51,485 nucleotides of DNA from an uncultured Planctomycetaceae bacterium (GCA_903951635.1 CAJBCV010000022.1:1-51485), one strand, 5' to 3'. Numbered from the stretch's first letter, positions 25,053 through 33,715 are shown. Program-made: numbers and translations. Notes: generated from the sequence alone by a model not told the origin.

Positions 25053-25751
25053 ATGCTCGACGCCCTCGTCATCGCCCCCCATCCCGACGACGCGGAACTC
25101 GGGATGGGGGGCACCATCGCGCTCATGCTGGCACAAGGGCTGAGGGTCGGCGTCCTCGACCTCACCGATGGTGAACCGACGCCACGCGGCACGACGGAGA
25201 TCCGCGCCCGGGAGACCGCGGCCGCCACCGACGTTCTCGGGATCGTGTGGCGCGAGAATCTCGGCCTGCCCAACCGTCGCCTCCGGGCCACGCTCGCCGC
25301 CCGCGCCAGCCTCGCCGCCACGATCCGCCGCACCCGCCCGCGATGGCTGTTCTCGCCACACTGGGTGGATGCCCACCCTGACCACGTCGCCGCCACCCGC
25401 CTCGTCGACGCGGCGCGATTCTGGGCAAAGCTCACGAAATGCGATCTGCCCGGTGAGCCGTGGCACCCATCCCGCATCTACCACTACTCCTGCGTCCATC
25501 TCAAAGTCCTCCTCCGTCCGGCGTTCATCGTCGACATCAGCGGGACCTGGGAGCTCAAGGCCCGGAGTCTTGCCTGTTACGCCAGTCAATTTCCCCAGCC
25601 GGCTTCCTCCCCATCCTCGTCCCCGCCGACGGTGCTCGAGAATGTCGATGCCGCGGCTCGGTGGTGGGGCTCGATGATCGGTGTGGCCCGGGGCGAGCCG
25701 TTCACCACTCGTGAACCGATTGGACTGCGTGGTCTCGGCGATCTTTTCTGA
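25053..25751 (+). CDS. bshB1: PIG-L family deacetylase, BshB1-like
   Basis: A 232-residue LmbE/PIG-L zinc deacetylase. The metal motif APHPDDAELGMGG (residues 8-20) and the distal AHPDH (about 109-113) are present. The order LDLTDGEPTPRGTTEIRARE, NLGLPNR, then SRIYHY and ARSLACYASQF fits BshB1, which deacetylates GlcNAc-malate in bacillithiol synthesis. No bshA or bshC lies next to it, so another N-acetyl sugar substrate is possible. It is soluble and divergent from the M32 peptidase. The small protein and xer gene follow on the same strand after 220 bases. Confidence 0.85.
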   Translation: MLDALVIAPHPDDAELGMGGTIALMLAQGLRVGVLDLTDGEPTPRGTTEIRARETAAATDVLGIVWRENLGLPNRRLRATLAARASLAATIRRTRPRWLFSPHWVDAHPDHVAATRLVDAARFWAKLTKCDLPGEPWHPSRIYHYSCVHLKVLLRPAFIVDISGTWELKARSLACYASQFPQPASSPSSSPPTVLENVDAAARWWGSMIGVARGEPFTTREPIGLRGLGDLF

Positions 25752-25971
25752 CGACGCCCGGAAGCTGCGGACGCGGAATCGGCCCCTCGGGCAAACTGCA
25801 CCGGCGCCCGGCACCGAGGGAAGACGAAGGCGCCGCAGGGACTTGGCCGGATGGGAGCGATTCGGGGGGCGAACAGCGGAATCGTGTGGCTCGCGCGCGT
25901 GCCAGGCCGATACCCTTCGTGCGGACGCTTGCGCGCCTGCCGCCGCTCCCTCGGCCCACAGGGTCTCCACC

Positions 25972-26205
25972 ATGCCCGCCCGAGACATCAACGTCATGGC
26001 CCTGGTCAAGGGGGGCGAACGGTACGTCTTCCTCTATGACGACGAGAGCCGTGCCGAGGCCCTCCGCACTCTCGGCCGCTTCGCGTCCGACCCCGATCTG
26101 AGCTTCACCTGGCACGACGCCGCCGTCCTTGGCGAAAAGGTCCGTCACGCCACGCCGCGGGTCAATCGGGTGCGGTTCGTCCCCCCGGCCGACCGGACGG
26201 CCTGA
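25972..26205 (+). CDS. Small conserved planctomycete-type protein
   Basis: A 77-residue soluble protein without a known domain, beginning MPARDINVMALVKGGERYVF and containing LYDDESRAEALRTLGRFASD. The sharp change from Arg/Pro-rich nonsense to ordered alternating hydrophobic sequence at the ATG at 25972 marks the true start. From memory, similar short proteins precede or neighbour recombinase genes in planctomycetes; this was not checked by search. It sits 115 bases before xer on the same strand. Function unknown. Confidence 0.72.
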   Translation: MPARDINVMALVKGGERYVFLYDDESRAEALRTLGRFASDPDLSFTWHDAAVLGEKVRHATPRVNRVRFVPPADRTA

Positions 26206-26320
26206 TCGCGCCCAAGCTGTCCTTGGAAAAACTCCGAGGTTCTCGAGCGCTGCGCACCCGCGACCGCCGCCTGCGGTCGGGCCGGAACTTTATCCATAGC
26301 CTCCTGGGGCAGGGATCGCG

Positions 26321-27247
26321 ATGCCCACGCCGCCAACCGACGCCACGACCGGATTCGCGCCGGTGATCGAGCGGTTCCTCGGGGCCATGGTCGCCGAGCG
26401 GGGATGCTCCCCGTTCACGGTCAAAAGCTATCGCGAGGATCTCCTCCAACTGTCCGAGTTCCTCGCCTCGGCTGGCTGCCGCAGCCCCGGCGATGCGACG
26501 AGCACGATCCTGCGGCGATTCGCCGGTGGTCTCCATGCGGCTGGTTACGCCTCGGCGACGGTGGCGAGGAAGCTGGCAAGCACCCGCAGCTTCTATGCCT
26601 TCGGCCAGCGCGAGGGGTGGGTGCGGACGAACCCCGCCAAGCCGCTTCGGGGACCGAAACGGTCACGGAAGCTCCCCAAGTTCCTCACTGGCGAGGAAAT
26701 CGGCCGCCTCCTTGCGGCCCCCCAACCGAAGGCCGCAGGCGGGCTGCGCGACCGGGCGATCCTCGAGCTGATGTATTCCGCAGGGCTCCGCGTTCGCGAA
26801 CTCGTCACGGTCGACGACGCCGACTTGGATCTCCGCGGCGGCACGGTGAGGGTCCGCGGCAAGGGGCGCCGGGAGCGATTGGGAATCGTCGGTCGCCACG
26901 CCCGAGCCGCGCTCGAGGCTTGGCTCGCTTCGCGGCCCCGCCCCAGAGCCGCGCCAAACGCCCGCGTTCAGCCGCTGTTCACGAATCGTTTCGGAACGAG
27001 GCTGTCGGTGCGGGGCGTCGCCCGACTCCTCGAGAAACATCTCCTCACCGCCGAGCTCGCCGGGCGGGCCAGCCCCCACACGCTGCGCCACAGCTTTGCC
27101 ACGCATCTGCTCGACGCGGGCGCGGACATCCGCAGCGTCCAGGAACTCCTCGGGCACAAGAGCCTCGTCACCACGCAGATCTATACCCACGTGACGACCA
27201 CGCGTCTCCTTGACGCGTTCGACAAGGCCCATCCCCGCGCCCGCTAG
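26321..27247 (+). CDS. xerC: Tyrosine recombinase XerC/XerD
   Basis: A 308-residue site-specific recombinase of the Xer type, which resolves chromosome dimers. The N-terminal SAM-like core-binding domain (IERFLGAMVAERGCSPFT) is followed by the catalytic domain. All catalytic residues are visible: Arg in AGLRVREL, Lys in GKGRRER, His and Arg in SPHTLRHSFATH, and His and Tyr in LLGHKSLVTTQIYTHV. The end (DKAHPRAR) resembles XerC more than XerD, but a paralog elsewhere would be needed to decide. No att-like repeats or cargo genes flank it, so a housekeeping role is favoured over an integrase. A terminator hairpin follows 38 bases after the stop. Confidence 0.92.
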   Translation: MPTPPTDATTGFAPVIERFLGAMVAERGCSPFTVKSYREDLLQLSEFLASAGCRSPGDATSTILRRFAGGLHAAGYASATVARKLASTRSFYAFGQREGWVRTNPAKPLRGPKRSRKLPKFLTGEEIGRLLAAPQPKAAGGLRDRAILELMYSAGLRVRELVTVDDADLDLRGGTVRVRGKGRRERLGIVGRHARAALEAWLASRPRPRAAPNARVQPLFTNRFGTRLSVRGVARLLEKHLLTAELAGRASPHTLRHSFATHLLDAGADIRSVQELLGHKSLVTTQIYTHVTTTRLLDAFDKAHPRAR

Positions 27248-27284
27248 CCAGTCCGCAACGGCGAGGTCGCCTCGGATGGGTGAT

Positions 27285-27308
27285 GAAAAAGTCAACGATG
27301 ACTTTTTC
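27285..27308. terminator. Bidirectional intrinsic terminator between xer and the response regulator
   Basis: A perfect 10-bp stem GAAAAAGTCA / TGACTTTTTC around a 4-base loop (27295-27298). The A5 and T5 tracts lie within the stem, so it can end transcription from both convergent genes. Confidence 0.75.
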
Positions 27309-27317
27309 CACCGACCG

Positions 27318-27950
27318 TCAGACGAGCCCCCGGCGGACGGCCCAGACGGCCGCTTGCGTGCGGTCGGTGACCGCGATCTTGCGGAGGATGTTTTGAACAT
27401 GCTCCTTCACCGTCTCGACGCTGATCGTCAGAGACTGGGCAATCTCCTTGTTGGAGAGCCCCAATGCCATATGGCGGAGAACCTGCGTCTCACGCTGCGT
27501 GAGGGGGATGTCGGGATCGGGTGTGGCTACACGGTTGGCCATCGTCGTGGCCACGCGGCGCAATTCACCGGCACGAGCCGGAAGTTGACCGGCGGCTGCC
27601 CCGGTTATCGCGGCGATGATTTCGCTGCGTGAGGCCCCCTTGAGGATGTAGTCGTGGGCCCCCGCTGCCACCGCGCGGGCGACGTAGGTGGGGTTGTCGA
27701 AGGTCGAGAGCATCACCACGCGAACGGTGGGGAGGTCGGCCCGGATCTTCTCGAGAGCCGCCAAGCCGTCCTTGCCGGGCATGCGGATGTCGAGGAGTAC
27801 GACATCGGGCTTGAGCTTCTTTGCAAGCTTCAGCGCCTCGTCGCCGTTGGAAGCTTCGCCGAGGATCTTGACCTCGGAGCCGGCAAGCAGGCTCGCGAGC
27901 CCCCGGCGAACCACTTCATGGTCATCAGCGATGAGGACTTTGACGGACAT
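27318..27950 (-). CDS. NarL/FixJ-type (LuxR-family) response regulator
   Basis: A 210-residue DNA-binding response regulator. The receiver domain (1-120) has acidic pair Asp 9/10, phosphoacceptor Asp 54 (VVLLDIRMPGKDG), Thr/Ser in VVMLSTFD and Lys in YILKGAS. The C-terminal LuxR helix-turn-helix is at about 145-205 (LTQRETQVLRHMALGLSNKEIAQSLTISVETVKEHVQ). No histidine kinase is adjacent, so it is an orphan by position. It converges on xer, and hemC starts a separate leftward unit behind it, 153 bases upstream. Target genes cannot be read from the sequence. Confidence 0.93.
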   Translation of the reverse strand: MSVKVLIADDHEVVRRGLASLLAGSEVKILGEASNGDEALKLAKKLKPDVVLLDIRMPGKDGLAALEKIRADLPTVRVVMLSTFDNPTYVARAVAAGAHDYILKGASRSEIIAAITGAAAGQLPARAGELRRVATTMANRVATPDPDIPLTQRETQVLRHMALGLSNKEIAQSLTISVETVKEHVQNILRKIAVTDRTQAAVWAVRRGLV

Positions 27951-28103
27951 GCTCTCTGGCTCCTTCGACGGTTGTGGGACGGCTACGGTGTGCCTTTCAT
28001 CCTAGCTCCCTCGCGCCCGACCTACAACGAGGCGGTCGAAGCCCCCTCGCACGGAGGCACAGCCCCCGCCGAGGGGCCAACCCTAACAGGCAACTCGGAG
28101 GGA

Positions 28104-29060
28104 CTACGCCTCCCTTCGTCGGGCCTCAGCGACGCGTCCGAGGGCGAGGAGGCCTTCGGCCCCTTGACGGCACAGGTCTGCTGCCACCCTGGTGCCGAGA
28201 TCCTCCGGTGTCTCGGCGAGAGCGCCGACGGCCCGGCTCAGGATCGTTGCGACTCCCTCGCCGTCGGGCCCGAGGACGCAAGCTCCGAGGTGGAGGAAGC
28301 TTTCTTCGAACCTGGCCCAGGCGCCGACCGGCGCCAGGCATCCCCCCGCCAGCGCCGCCAGACAGGCCCGCTCGGCCCGCACCGCGGCGTGGGATGCCGG
28401 ATCGTCGATCGCACCGACCACAGCCGCCATCCGCGGATCTCCGCTGCGGATCTGCACGACCAGGGCCCCCTGGGCGACGGCAGGCCAGAAGGCATCGGGA
28501 CGAAGGACCTCGGTGATCCGCGACTCCAAGCCGAGACGCCCGAGGCCGGCGGCCGCGAGGATCAAGCCGTCACAGACCCCATCGTCGAGCTGGCGGAGAC
28601 GGGTGTCGACATTGCCGCGCACCGACCGGACGAGAAGATCGGGCCGGAGGGCCTTCAGTTGCATGACACGACGGACACTCGACGTTCCCACGACGGCCCC
28701 GGGGGGCAATTGATCGATCGTCGGCGCCGAACGCCCCACGAAGGCGTCGAAGGGGGATGCCCTGAGGGGGACGCAGGCCAGTTCGAGACCCGGCGTGACC
28801 GCGGTCGGGAGATCCTTGAAGCTGTGAACCGCCGCATCGATCCGCCCGTCGAGGAGGGCACGCTCGAGTTCGCGGACGAACACGCCGTCCCCACCCCGGA
28901 TGCCGGCGATCGGGACATCGGTAACCACGTCGCCCCGGGTCGAGACGAGTTCGACCGACACCTCGTGCCCACGGGCCCGGAACTGGTCGACCACCCAGCC
29001 CGTCTGCGTCCGCGCAAGGGTGCTTCCCCTCGTCCCGACACGGATCTCCGTCCGTTCCAT
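28104..29060 (-). CDS. hemC: Porphobilinogen deaminase (hydroxymethylbilane synthase)
   Basis: A 318-residue HemC, which polymerises four porphobilinogen units to hydroxymethylbilane in tetrapyrrole synthesis. It has RVGTRGSTLARTQT at the N-terminus, the catalytic Asp 83 region HSFKDLPT, and SSVRRVMQL and RGNVDTRLRQL, which bind cofactor and substrate. Cys 241 in LAALAGGCLAPVG attaches the dipyrromethane cofactor. Length is normal. It lies 45 bases downstream of comF on the same strand. A ferrochelatase for the end of the same pathway is in this window at 47510. Confidence 0.95.
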   Translation of the reverse strand: MERTEIRVGTRGSTLARTQTGWVVDQFRARGHEVSVELVSTRGDVVTDVPIAGIRGGDGVFVRELERALLDGRIDAAVHSFKDLPTAVTPGLELACVPLRASPFDAFVGRSAPTIDQLPPGAVVGTSSVRRVMQLKALRPDLLVRSVRGNVDTRLRQLDDGVCDGLILAAAGLGRLGLESRITEVLRPDAFWPAVAQGALVVQIRSGDPRMAAVVGAIDDPASHAAVRAERACLAALAGGCLAPVGAWARFEESFLHLGACVLGPDGEGVATILSRAVGALAETPEDLGTRVAADLCRQGAEGLLALGRVAEARRREA

Positions 29061-29105
29061 CGCACATCCCTCGTGGAAAGCGCCAGCCTCGTGGCGCGGT
29101 GGTCG

Positions 29106-29921
29106 TCATTCCAGGGCAACCGCCTGCTGGTCGCCGTCGTCCCCGCCGTGATCGGCTCGGGCGAGAACGGCGACATGCACCGCGGCGGCTCCTGCTTCCG
29201 AGAGTGCCCGGCGACAGCCCGCCAGCGTACCACCGGTGGTGACCACGTCGTCGACGAGGAGCACCCGTTTTCCGGCGATCCCGCCGTACCGGCCCCCGAA
29301 GGCGTCGCGGACGTTGGCCCGGCGCTCCTCACGCGGAAGGCGGTTCTGCATGACGGTGGGGCGTGTGCGCCGTAGCAACCGGCGCACCGGAAGCCCCCCG
29401 AGCCCCCCCAACCGCCCGGCGATCACGTCGGCCGCACTCGTGCCGCGCACGACCCGTCGCCACCAGTGCATCGGCACCGGCACGATCACGTCGGGAGCCC
29501 AGGCGGCGATGGTCTCGGCATGGCGGCTGAGGAGCAGCGCCGCCAGCGCCCCGGCGACATCCTCGCCGCGGGGATGCTTCGCGCGGAGCACTGCTTGACG
29601 GAGCGTGCCGCCATACCCTCCCAGCACGACGATCCCATCCCAGTCGGGGCACCGACCAAGGCAAACCCGGCAAGGCTCGCCCCTTCCGCGCTCCCCACAC
29701 CGGAGGCAGCGCGGGCCACCGGCGGTGAGTTCACCGATACACCCCCGGCACAGCGGAATCTCGATCCCCACTCCCGGCACGGCGCTCGGGCCGCCCGCCA
29801 ACGACGGCGTCAAGTCTTCCTCGCGACGGCAGAGGACGCAGCGTGGGGGGAAAAGGAGGTCGAGCGCGGTGTCGGCCCACGCCCCACGCTGCCGCTCCAG
29901 CCACATCCAGCCCCGTGTCAT
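29106..29921 (-). CDS. comF: ComF-family phosphoribosyltransferase-like protein
   Basis: A 271-residue ComF-family protein. A zinc-ribbon-like N-terminal part has FPPRCVLC, then CRGCIGEL, CLRCGERG and CRVCLGRC. A phosphoribosyltransferase-type domain follows, with PVPMHWWRRVVRG, QNRLPREERRANV and the PRPP-binding loop VLLVDDVVTTGGTL. ComF proteins support DNA uptake in competent bacteria, but many non-competent species carry them with unknown roles. The ATG at 29921 is chosen because the upstream extension to 30020 is not protein-like and enters the promoter of the divergent permease gene. It is cotranscribed with hemC. Confidence 0.87.
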   Translation of the reverse strand: MTRGWMWLERQRGAWADTALDLLFPPRCVLCRREEDLTPSLAGGPSAVPGVGIEIPLCRGCIGELTAGGPRCLRCGERGRGEPCRVCLGRCPDWDGIVVLGGYGGTLRQAVLRAKHPRGEDVAGALAALLLSRHAETIAAWAPDVIVPVPMHWWRRVVRGTSAADVIAGRLGGLGGLPVRRLLRRTRPTVMQNRLPREERRANVRDAFGGRYGGIAGKRVLLVDDVVTTGGTLAGCRRALSEAGAAAVHVAVLARADHGGDDGDQQAVALE

Positions 29922-30049
29922 CGCGGCGGAAATCCCGTTTTGAGCCAGGTTGACGCTGTTTCCGGACCGCCCTATCCTCCGCCCCTCCCTCAAGCCCGAG
30001 GCTTCCGCCGCCGGGCCCACCCACGCCGTCCGCAGAGCCCAGGCCCGGC

Positions 30050-31180
30050 ATGCTGATCGACCGCTACATCGCCCGCGCCCAGTTCCACGCGTTCGTGATC
30101 GTGTTCGTCAGTCTGGCAGGACTGACGTTCGTTGTCGACGCCTTCACCAACATGGAGGAGTTCGTCACGCATGCGGCCGAAGCGGGGGGATTGTGGAAGG
30201 TCCTCGGCAAGTATTACGGCTACCGCCTGATCTCGTTCTTCGACGCCACCAGTGCGATCATTTCCCTGGCCAGCGCCATGTTCGCGCTGTCATGGCTGGA
30301 GCGCCACAACGAACTGACGGCCCTCCTCGCCGCCGGGGTCACCCGCTGGCGGATCGCCCGCGGATCGATCGCGTTCGCGGCCGTCGTGGCGATCATCGCC
30401 GGTGCCAACCGCGAATTGGTCCTCCCCCGGATCCGCGAGGCGTTCTCCCGCAACGCCCAGGACCTCAAGGGCAACAAGGATCAGCCGTTCGAGGCCCGCT
30501 ACGACCACGAGACCGAGATCCTCTTCCGGGGCCGATCGGTGCAGGCCGCCCCCCGGCGGATCGAGTCGCCGAGCCTCCTCCTCCCCCAACCGCTGGCGGA
30601 ACACGGGACGCAGATCGACGCAGCTGAGGCCCACTGGCTCCCTCCCGACCCAAACCACCCGGCCGGCTACCTCCTTGGAGCGGTCCGCGAACCGGCCGGC
30701 ATCGACCGACTCACCCCGATCGAAGCCGGTGGCAGGACGATCATCCAGACGCGGGCCGGAGCTGACTGGCTGGAGCCGGGGCAGGTTTTCGTGGCCAGCG
30801 ACGTCTCCTTCGAGCAGCTGATCGGGTCTTCGAACTGGAGCCAGTATTCCTCCACGCCCGAACTCGTCGCCTCGATCGCCAATCCCGCCCTCGGGGTCGG
30901 CGCCGACATCCCGCTCCGCGTCCATGCCCGGTTCGTGGCGCCCTTCCTCGACATGTCGCTGGCGCTCTTGGGCATCCCGCTGGTGGTCGGCCCGAACCGG
31001 CGTGGGATTTTCGTCGCCGTCGGCCTGTGCGTCGCCATGACGGTGTTCTTCTTCCTCGTCACGCTCGGCTGCCACTCGGCAGCCTCGAGCTACGTCATCA
31101 GCCCATCGGTCGGGGCCTGGGCCCCGCTGCTGATCCTCGCCCCTCTGGCCGCCTGGCGTGCCCAGCCGATGTGGCAGTGA
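30050..31180 (+). CDS. LptF/LptG-family permease (YjgP/YjgQ)
   Basis: A 376-residue inner-membrane protein of the LptF/LptG family. Together with LptB and LptC these proteins extract lipopolysaccharide from the inner membrane. The start MLIDRYIARAQFHAFVIVF and the segment RHNELTALLAAGVTRWRIAR (the cytoplasmic coupling helix region) are family hallmarks. A periplasmic beta-rich domain spans about 130-280, and three transmembrane helices end the protein (LDMSLALLGIPLVVGPN; VFFFLVTLGCHSAA). LptF and LptG are paralogs, and only one is present here. With lpxA this supports a lipid A-containing outer membrane. Confidence 0.88.
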   Translation: MLIDRYIARAQFHAFVIVFVSLAGLTFVVDAFTNMEEFVTHAAEAGGLWKVLGKYYGYRLISFFDATSAIISLASAMFALSWLERHNELTALLAAGVTRWRIARGSIAFAAVVAIIAGANRELVLPRIREAFSRNAQDLKGNKDQPFEARYDHETEILFRGRSVQAAPRRIESPSLLLPQPLAEHGTQIDAAEAHWLPPDPNHPAGYLLGAVREPAGIDRLTPIEAGGRTIIQTRAGADWLEPGQVFVASDVSFEQLIGSSNWSQYSSTPELVASIANPALGVGADIPLRVHARFVAPFLDMSLALLGIPLVVGPNRRGIFVAVGLCVAMTVFFFLVTLGCHSAASSYVISPSVGAWAPLLILAPLAAWRAQPMWQ

Positions 31181-31429
31181 ACCACGGCGGCCGTGATCGG
31201 CCGGTGGTCCGGCTGGAGCGGTGATGACAATTTCCCGGGGTCGGCAGGGCTCGAGGGGGTCGCCACGGACGCTCCCATCCCCCCTGGGCCGCATCTCTTG
31301 CCACACCCTCCCCGTTTCGCCAAACCTTTTTTCTCGACCCGGACACCCCCGTCGGCCGATCTCTACTCCTACGAGAGGGCACCGACACCGGCGCCTTCCC
31401 GCACCGTCCGGCAAAGGAGTGCCCTGGCC
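31181..31429. other. 249-base region upstream of fliW-csrA
   Basis: Lies between the permease stop and fliW and should hold the fliW-csrA promoter. It ends in a strong Shine-Dalgarno AAAGGAG (31413-31419) ten bases before the fliW ATG. GCCGAT occurs at 31355 but without a matching flagellar -35 box. No coding frame was accepted. Confidence 0.5.
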
Positions 31430-31870
31430 ATGCGCATCAACACCTCACGATTCGGGCGCATCGACATCGACGCCGCCGACATCATCAGCTTCCCCAGCGG
31501 ACTCCCCGGGCTCGAGGGATGCCGCGAATGGGCCCTGCTGGCGGACGCGACCAACGACGCCCTCGGTTGGCTTCAGAGCACGACGCGGGGCGACATTGCC
31601 CTGGCCGTCGTGAGCCCGAGACGATTCGTGCCCGACTACCAAGTGCGCATCCCGCGCAGCGAACTGACGCCGCTGGCGATCGCCGATCTCCGCCAGGCCC
31701 AAGTGGTGGTCATCGTCGGCAGCAACGGCAGAACCCTCACCCTCAATCTCAAAGCTCCGATCGTCATCAACCTTGAAGCCCGCACGGGCCGTCAAGTCGT
31801 TGCCAGCGGCGAGCTTCCGATGCAATACGAATTGCCCTGCGCGACTCCCGGCCTCAAAAAGAGCGCATAA
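31430..31870 (+). CDS. fliW: Flagellar assembly factor FliW (CsrA antagonist)
   Basis: A 146-residue FliW. It begins MRINTSRFGRIDIDAADIIS and contains FPSGLPGLEG and LTLNLKAPIVINLEARTGRQV, the family core. In Bacillus and Campylobacter FliW binds CsrA to relieve its block on flagellin translation, and binds flagellin itself. The next gene here is csrA, 60 bases downstream, which is the usual pairing. AAAGGAG ten bases upstream fixes the ATG at 31430. No flagellar structural gene is in the window. Confidence 0.93.
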   Translation: MRINTSRFGRIDIDAADIISFPSGLPGLEGCREWALLADATNDALGWLQSTTRGDIALAVVSPRRFVPDYQVRIPRSELTPLAIADLRQAQVVVIVGSNGRTLTLNLKAPIVINLEARTGRQVVASGELPMQYELPCATPGLKKSA

Positions 31871-31930
31871 TGACAGTGAAAGCCGACCGGGGAATGTCGG
31901 CTCCACGACAGGATCAGGAAGGATCGACCG

Positions 31931-32203
31931 ATGCTCGTGCTCTCCAGACAGCGTGATGAAAGCATCATGATCGGTGACAACATCGTTGTCACGATCGTTG
32001 ATATTCGTGGAGACAAGGTTCGCCTTGGCATCAACGCCCCTTCCGAGATCCCGGTTCACCGCCAGGAGGTCTACGAGGCCATCCAGCGGGAGAACCTCCG
32101 GGCGGCGCGTCTCGAGCCGGGCGACACCGAGGGGCTCGGCCGGCTGGCCGATCGAGCCGCAGTCCAGGGCCCGAAGAAGCCTACCGACGGCCCGCGCCGC
32201 TGA
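31931..32203 (+). CDS. csrA: Carbon storage regulator CsrA, first copy
   Basis: A 90-residue CsrA. It has the typical N-terminus [18 protein letters not shown], the dimer core [11 protein letters not shown], and the RNA-binding end of the fold [15 protein letters not shown]. It binds GGA motifs in leader mRNAs and controls their translation or stability. A polar C-terminal tail of about 25 residues extends beyond the E. coli length (61), as in FliW-linked CsrA proteins. AGGAAGG lies just upstream of the ATG. It follows fliW in one unit and ends 17 bases before the convergent thioredoxin-family gene. A second csrA is at 46800. Confidence 0.95.
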   Translation: MLVLSRQRDESIMIGDNIVVTIVDIRGDKVRLGINAPSEIPVHRQEVYEAIQRENLRAARLEPGDTEGLGRLADRAAVQGPKKPTDGPRR

Positions 32204-32220
32204 TTTCGTCTCGGGCGTTC

Positions 32221-32805
32221 TCAGCCCCCGACGAAGTACTCCGGCTCCTGCCCGGGTTTCCACTTGATGTTGCAGCCGAGGCTCGGTCGCTGCACATCGG
32301 CCGGCTTTCTTGCCGCCACCAGGGCGTCGAGCGCCGCACGGAGATCGGCTCCATCCACCGGCACCCCGTTGCCGGGGCGGCTGCCGTCGAGTTGCCCGCG
32401 ATAGGCCAGCTTGCGGCCGGCATCGAAGGCGAAGAAGTCGGGCGTACACGCTGCCCGGTAGTCGCGGGCCACCTCCTGCGTCTCGTCATAGAGATAGGGG
32501 AACGGATAGCCGCGCGACTCCGCCTCGTGAACCATCTGCTCCGGCGAATCGGCCGGATGCCCGGAGACGTCGTTGGAGCTGATGGCGACGAATCCGATCC
32601 CCAGCGGGGCGTAATCCCGCCCGAGTTGCGCGAGCTGATCGGCCACATGCTTGACGAACGGGCAGTGGTTGCAGATGAACATCACGACGGTGCCGCGCTG
32701 CCCGACGACATCCCCGAGCGACAGCACGCGGCCGTCGACATTGGGGAGAGAAAAGTCGGGGGCGGAGGTGCCCAGGGGGAGCATGGTGCTCGGCGTGCGG
32801 ACCAT
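32221..32805 (-). CDS. Thioredoxin-family (AhpC/TSA-like) protein
   Basis: A 194-residue thioredoxin-fold protein. It starts with LGTSAPDFSLPNVDGRVLSL, then has the CxxC-type active site FICNHCPFV, then GIGFVAISSNDV and TPDFFAFDAGRKLAYRGQLD. The CNHC motif and the C-terminal LGCNIKWKPG are typical of a subfamily often annotated as a thioredoxin-like or peroxiredoxin-like protein. It probably acts in cytoplasmic thiol-disulfide exchange. No signal peptide is seen. A second in-frame ATG lies eight codons inside. It is followed head to tail by csrA on the other strand and lies downstream of tatD on its own strand. Confidence 0.88.
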   Translation of the reverse strand: MVRTPSTMLPLGTSAPDFSLPNVDGRVLSLGDVVGQRGTVVMFICNHCPFVKHVADQLAQLGRDYAPLGIGFVAISSNDVSGHPADSPEQMVHEAESRGYPFPYLYDETQEVARDYRAACTPDFFAFDAGRKLAYRGQLDGSRPGNGVPVDGADLRAALDALVAARKPADVQRPSLGCNIKWKPGQEPEYFVGG

Positions 32806-32879
32806 CGGATGTGTCTCCGGGGGCGGGAAGAGAAACAGGAGGATAAAGAGGCGACCCGGGGAAAAGCCGCCCAGAAGTC

Positions 32880-33653
32880 TCAGCGGCAGCGAAACAGCGT
32901 ACGGGCATTGACAGCCGTCGCCGCCGCGAGCACCTCGGGCGGACACCCCCGTGCCAGCGCCAGGCAGCGGGCCGTATGGACGACATTCGCCGGTTCGTTC
33001 CGACGCCCGCGCAGCGGCTCCGGGGAGAGGAAAGGGCTGTCGGTCTCGACGAGCAGTCGGTCGATCGGAACGGTGGTCGCCACCTCGCGGAGTTGGGCCG
33101 ACGAACGAAAGGTCACCATTCCGGCAAAACCGAGGTGACAACCGAGTTCGATCGCCTCGGCAGCCTCCGCCACCGTGCCGGTGAACGCGTGGAGAATCGC
33201 CGCAAGCGGCGCCCGGGCCACCGCCTCGCGGAGCATCGCGAGGACGTCGGCGATGCTGTCTCGGGTGTGGATCACCAGCGGCAACGACAGACGCTGTGCC
33301 AGTCTGATGTGCCGATCGAACCACTCCCGCTGGAGGTCGTGCGGGGCGTGATCACGGTACCAGTCGAGCCCCGTCTCACCGATGGCGGCCACCCGCCCCG
33401 ACTCGGCCAGGGCCACGATCCGATCCCATTCGCCCGCGACGACCTCGGCGACGTCGTTGGGGTGAATGCCTGCCGCGGCCACGATCCCTGCTTCACGGGA
33501 GGCAAGATCGGCCGCAGCCTCGCTGTCCATCGCCCGGGTGCCGATCACCGCCATCCCGGTGACCCCCGCGGCACGGGCCCGCGCCACCACCTCGGGAAGC
33601 TCGTCGAGATAGCGCATCGGATCGAGATGGCAATGGCTGTCGAAGAGGTCCAT
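32880..33653 (-). CDS. tatD: TatD-family metal-dependent hydrolase (DNase)
   Basis: A 257-residue TIM-barrel hydrolase. Metal ligands are visible: DSHCHLD near the start, GETGLDWY (Glu), VIHTRDS (His), ILHAFTG (His) and VETDSPFL (Asp). TatD proteins are 3'-5' exonucleases acting in DNA repair or tRNA/RNA quality control. The ATG at 33653 is chosen because AGAAGG lies five bases before it; a codon at 33671 would overlap that site. Upstream, 62 bases away on the same strand, is the small helical protein gene. Confidence 0.93.
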   Translation of the reverse strand: MDLFDSHCHLDPMRYLDELPEVVARARAAGVTGMAVIGTRAMDSEAAADLASREAGIVAAAGIHPNDVAEVVAGEWDRIVALAESGRVAAIGETGLDWYRDHAPHDLQREWFDRHIRLAQRLSLPLVIHTRDSIADVLAMLREAVARAPLAAILHAFTGTVAEAAEAIELGCHLGFAGMVTFRSSAQLREVATTVPIDRLLVETDSPFLSPEPLRGRRNEPANVVHTARCLALARGCPPEVLAAATAVNARTLFRCR

Positions 33654-33715
33654 GCCTTCTCTCTGCACCATGGATCACCGCGCCACATCCGACCACGTCC
33701 GTCACACGCAGCAGT

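Noticed and set aside
26321-27247. Xer gene considered as an integrase of a mobile island
   Set aside because: No flanking att repeats, no cargo genes, and tRNA genes are far away; sequence fits a housekeeping Xer.
31355-31362. GCCGATCT resembling a flagellar sigma-28 -10 box before fliW
   Set aside because: No TAAA-type -35 box at the right distance; single partial match in GC-rich DNA.
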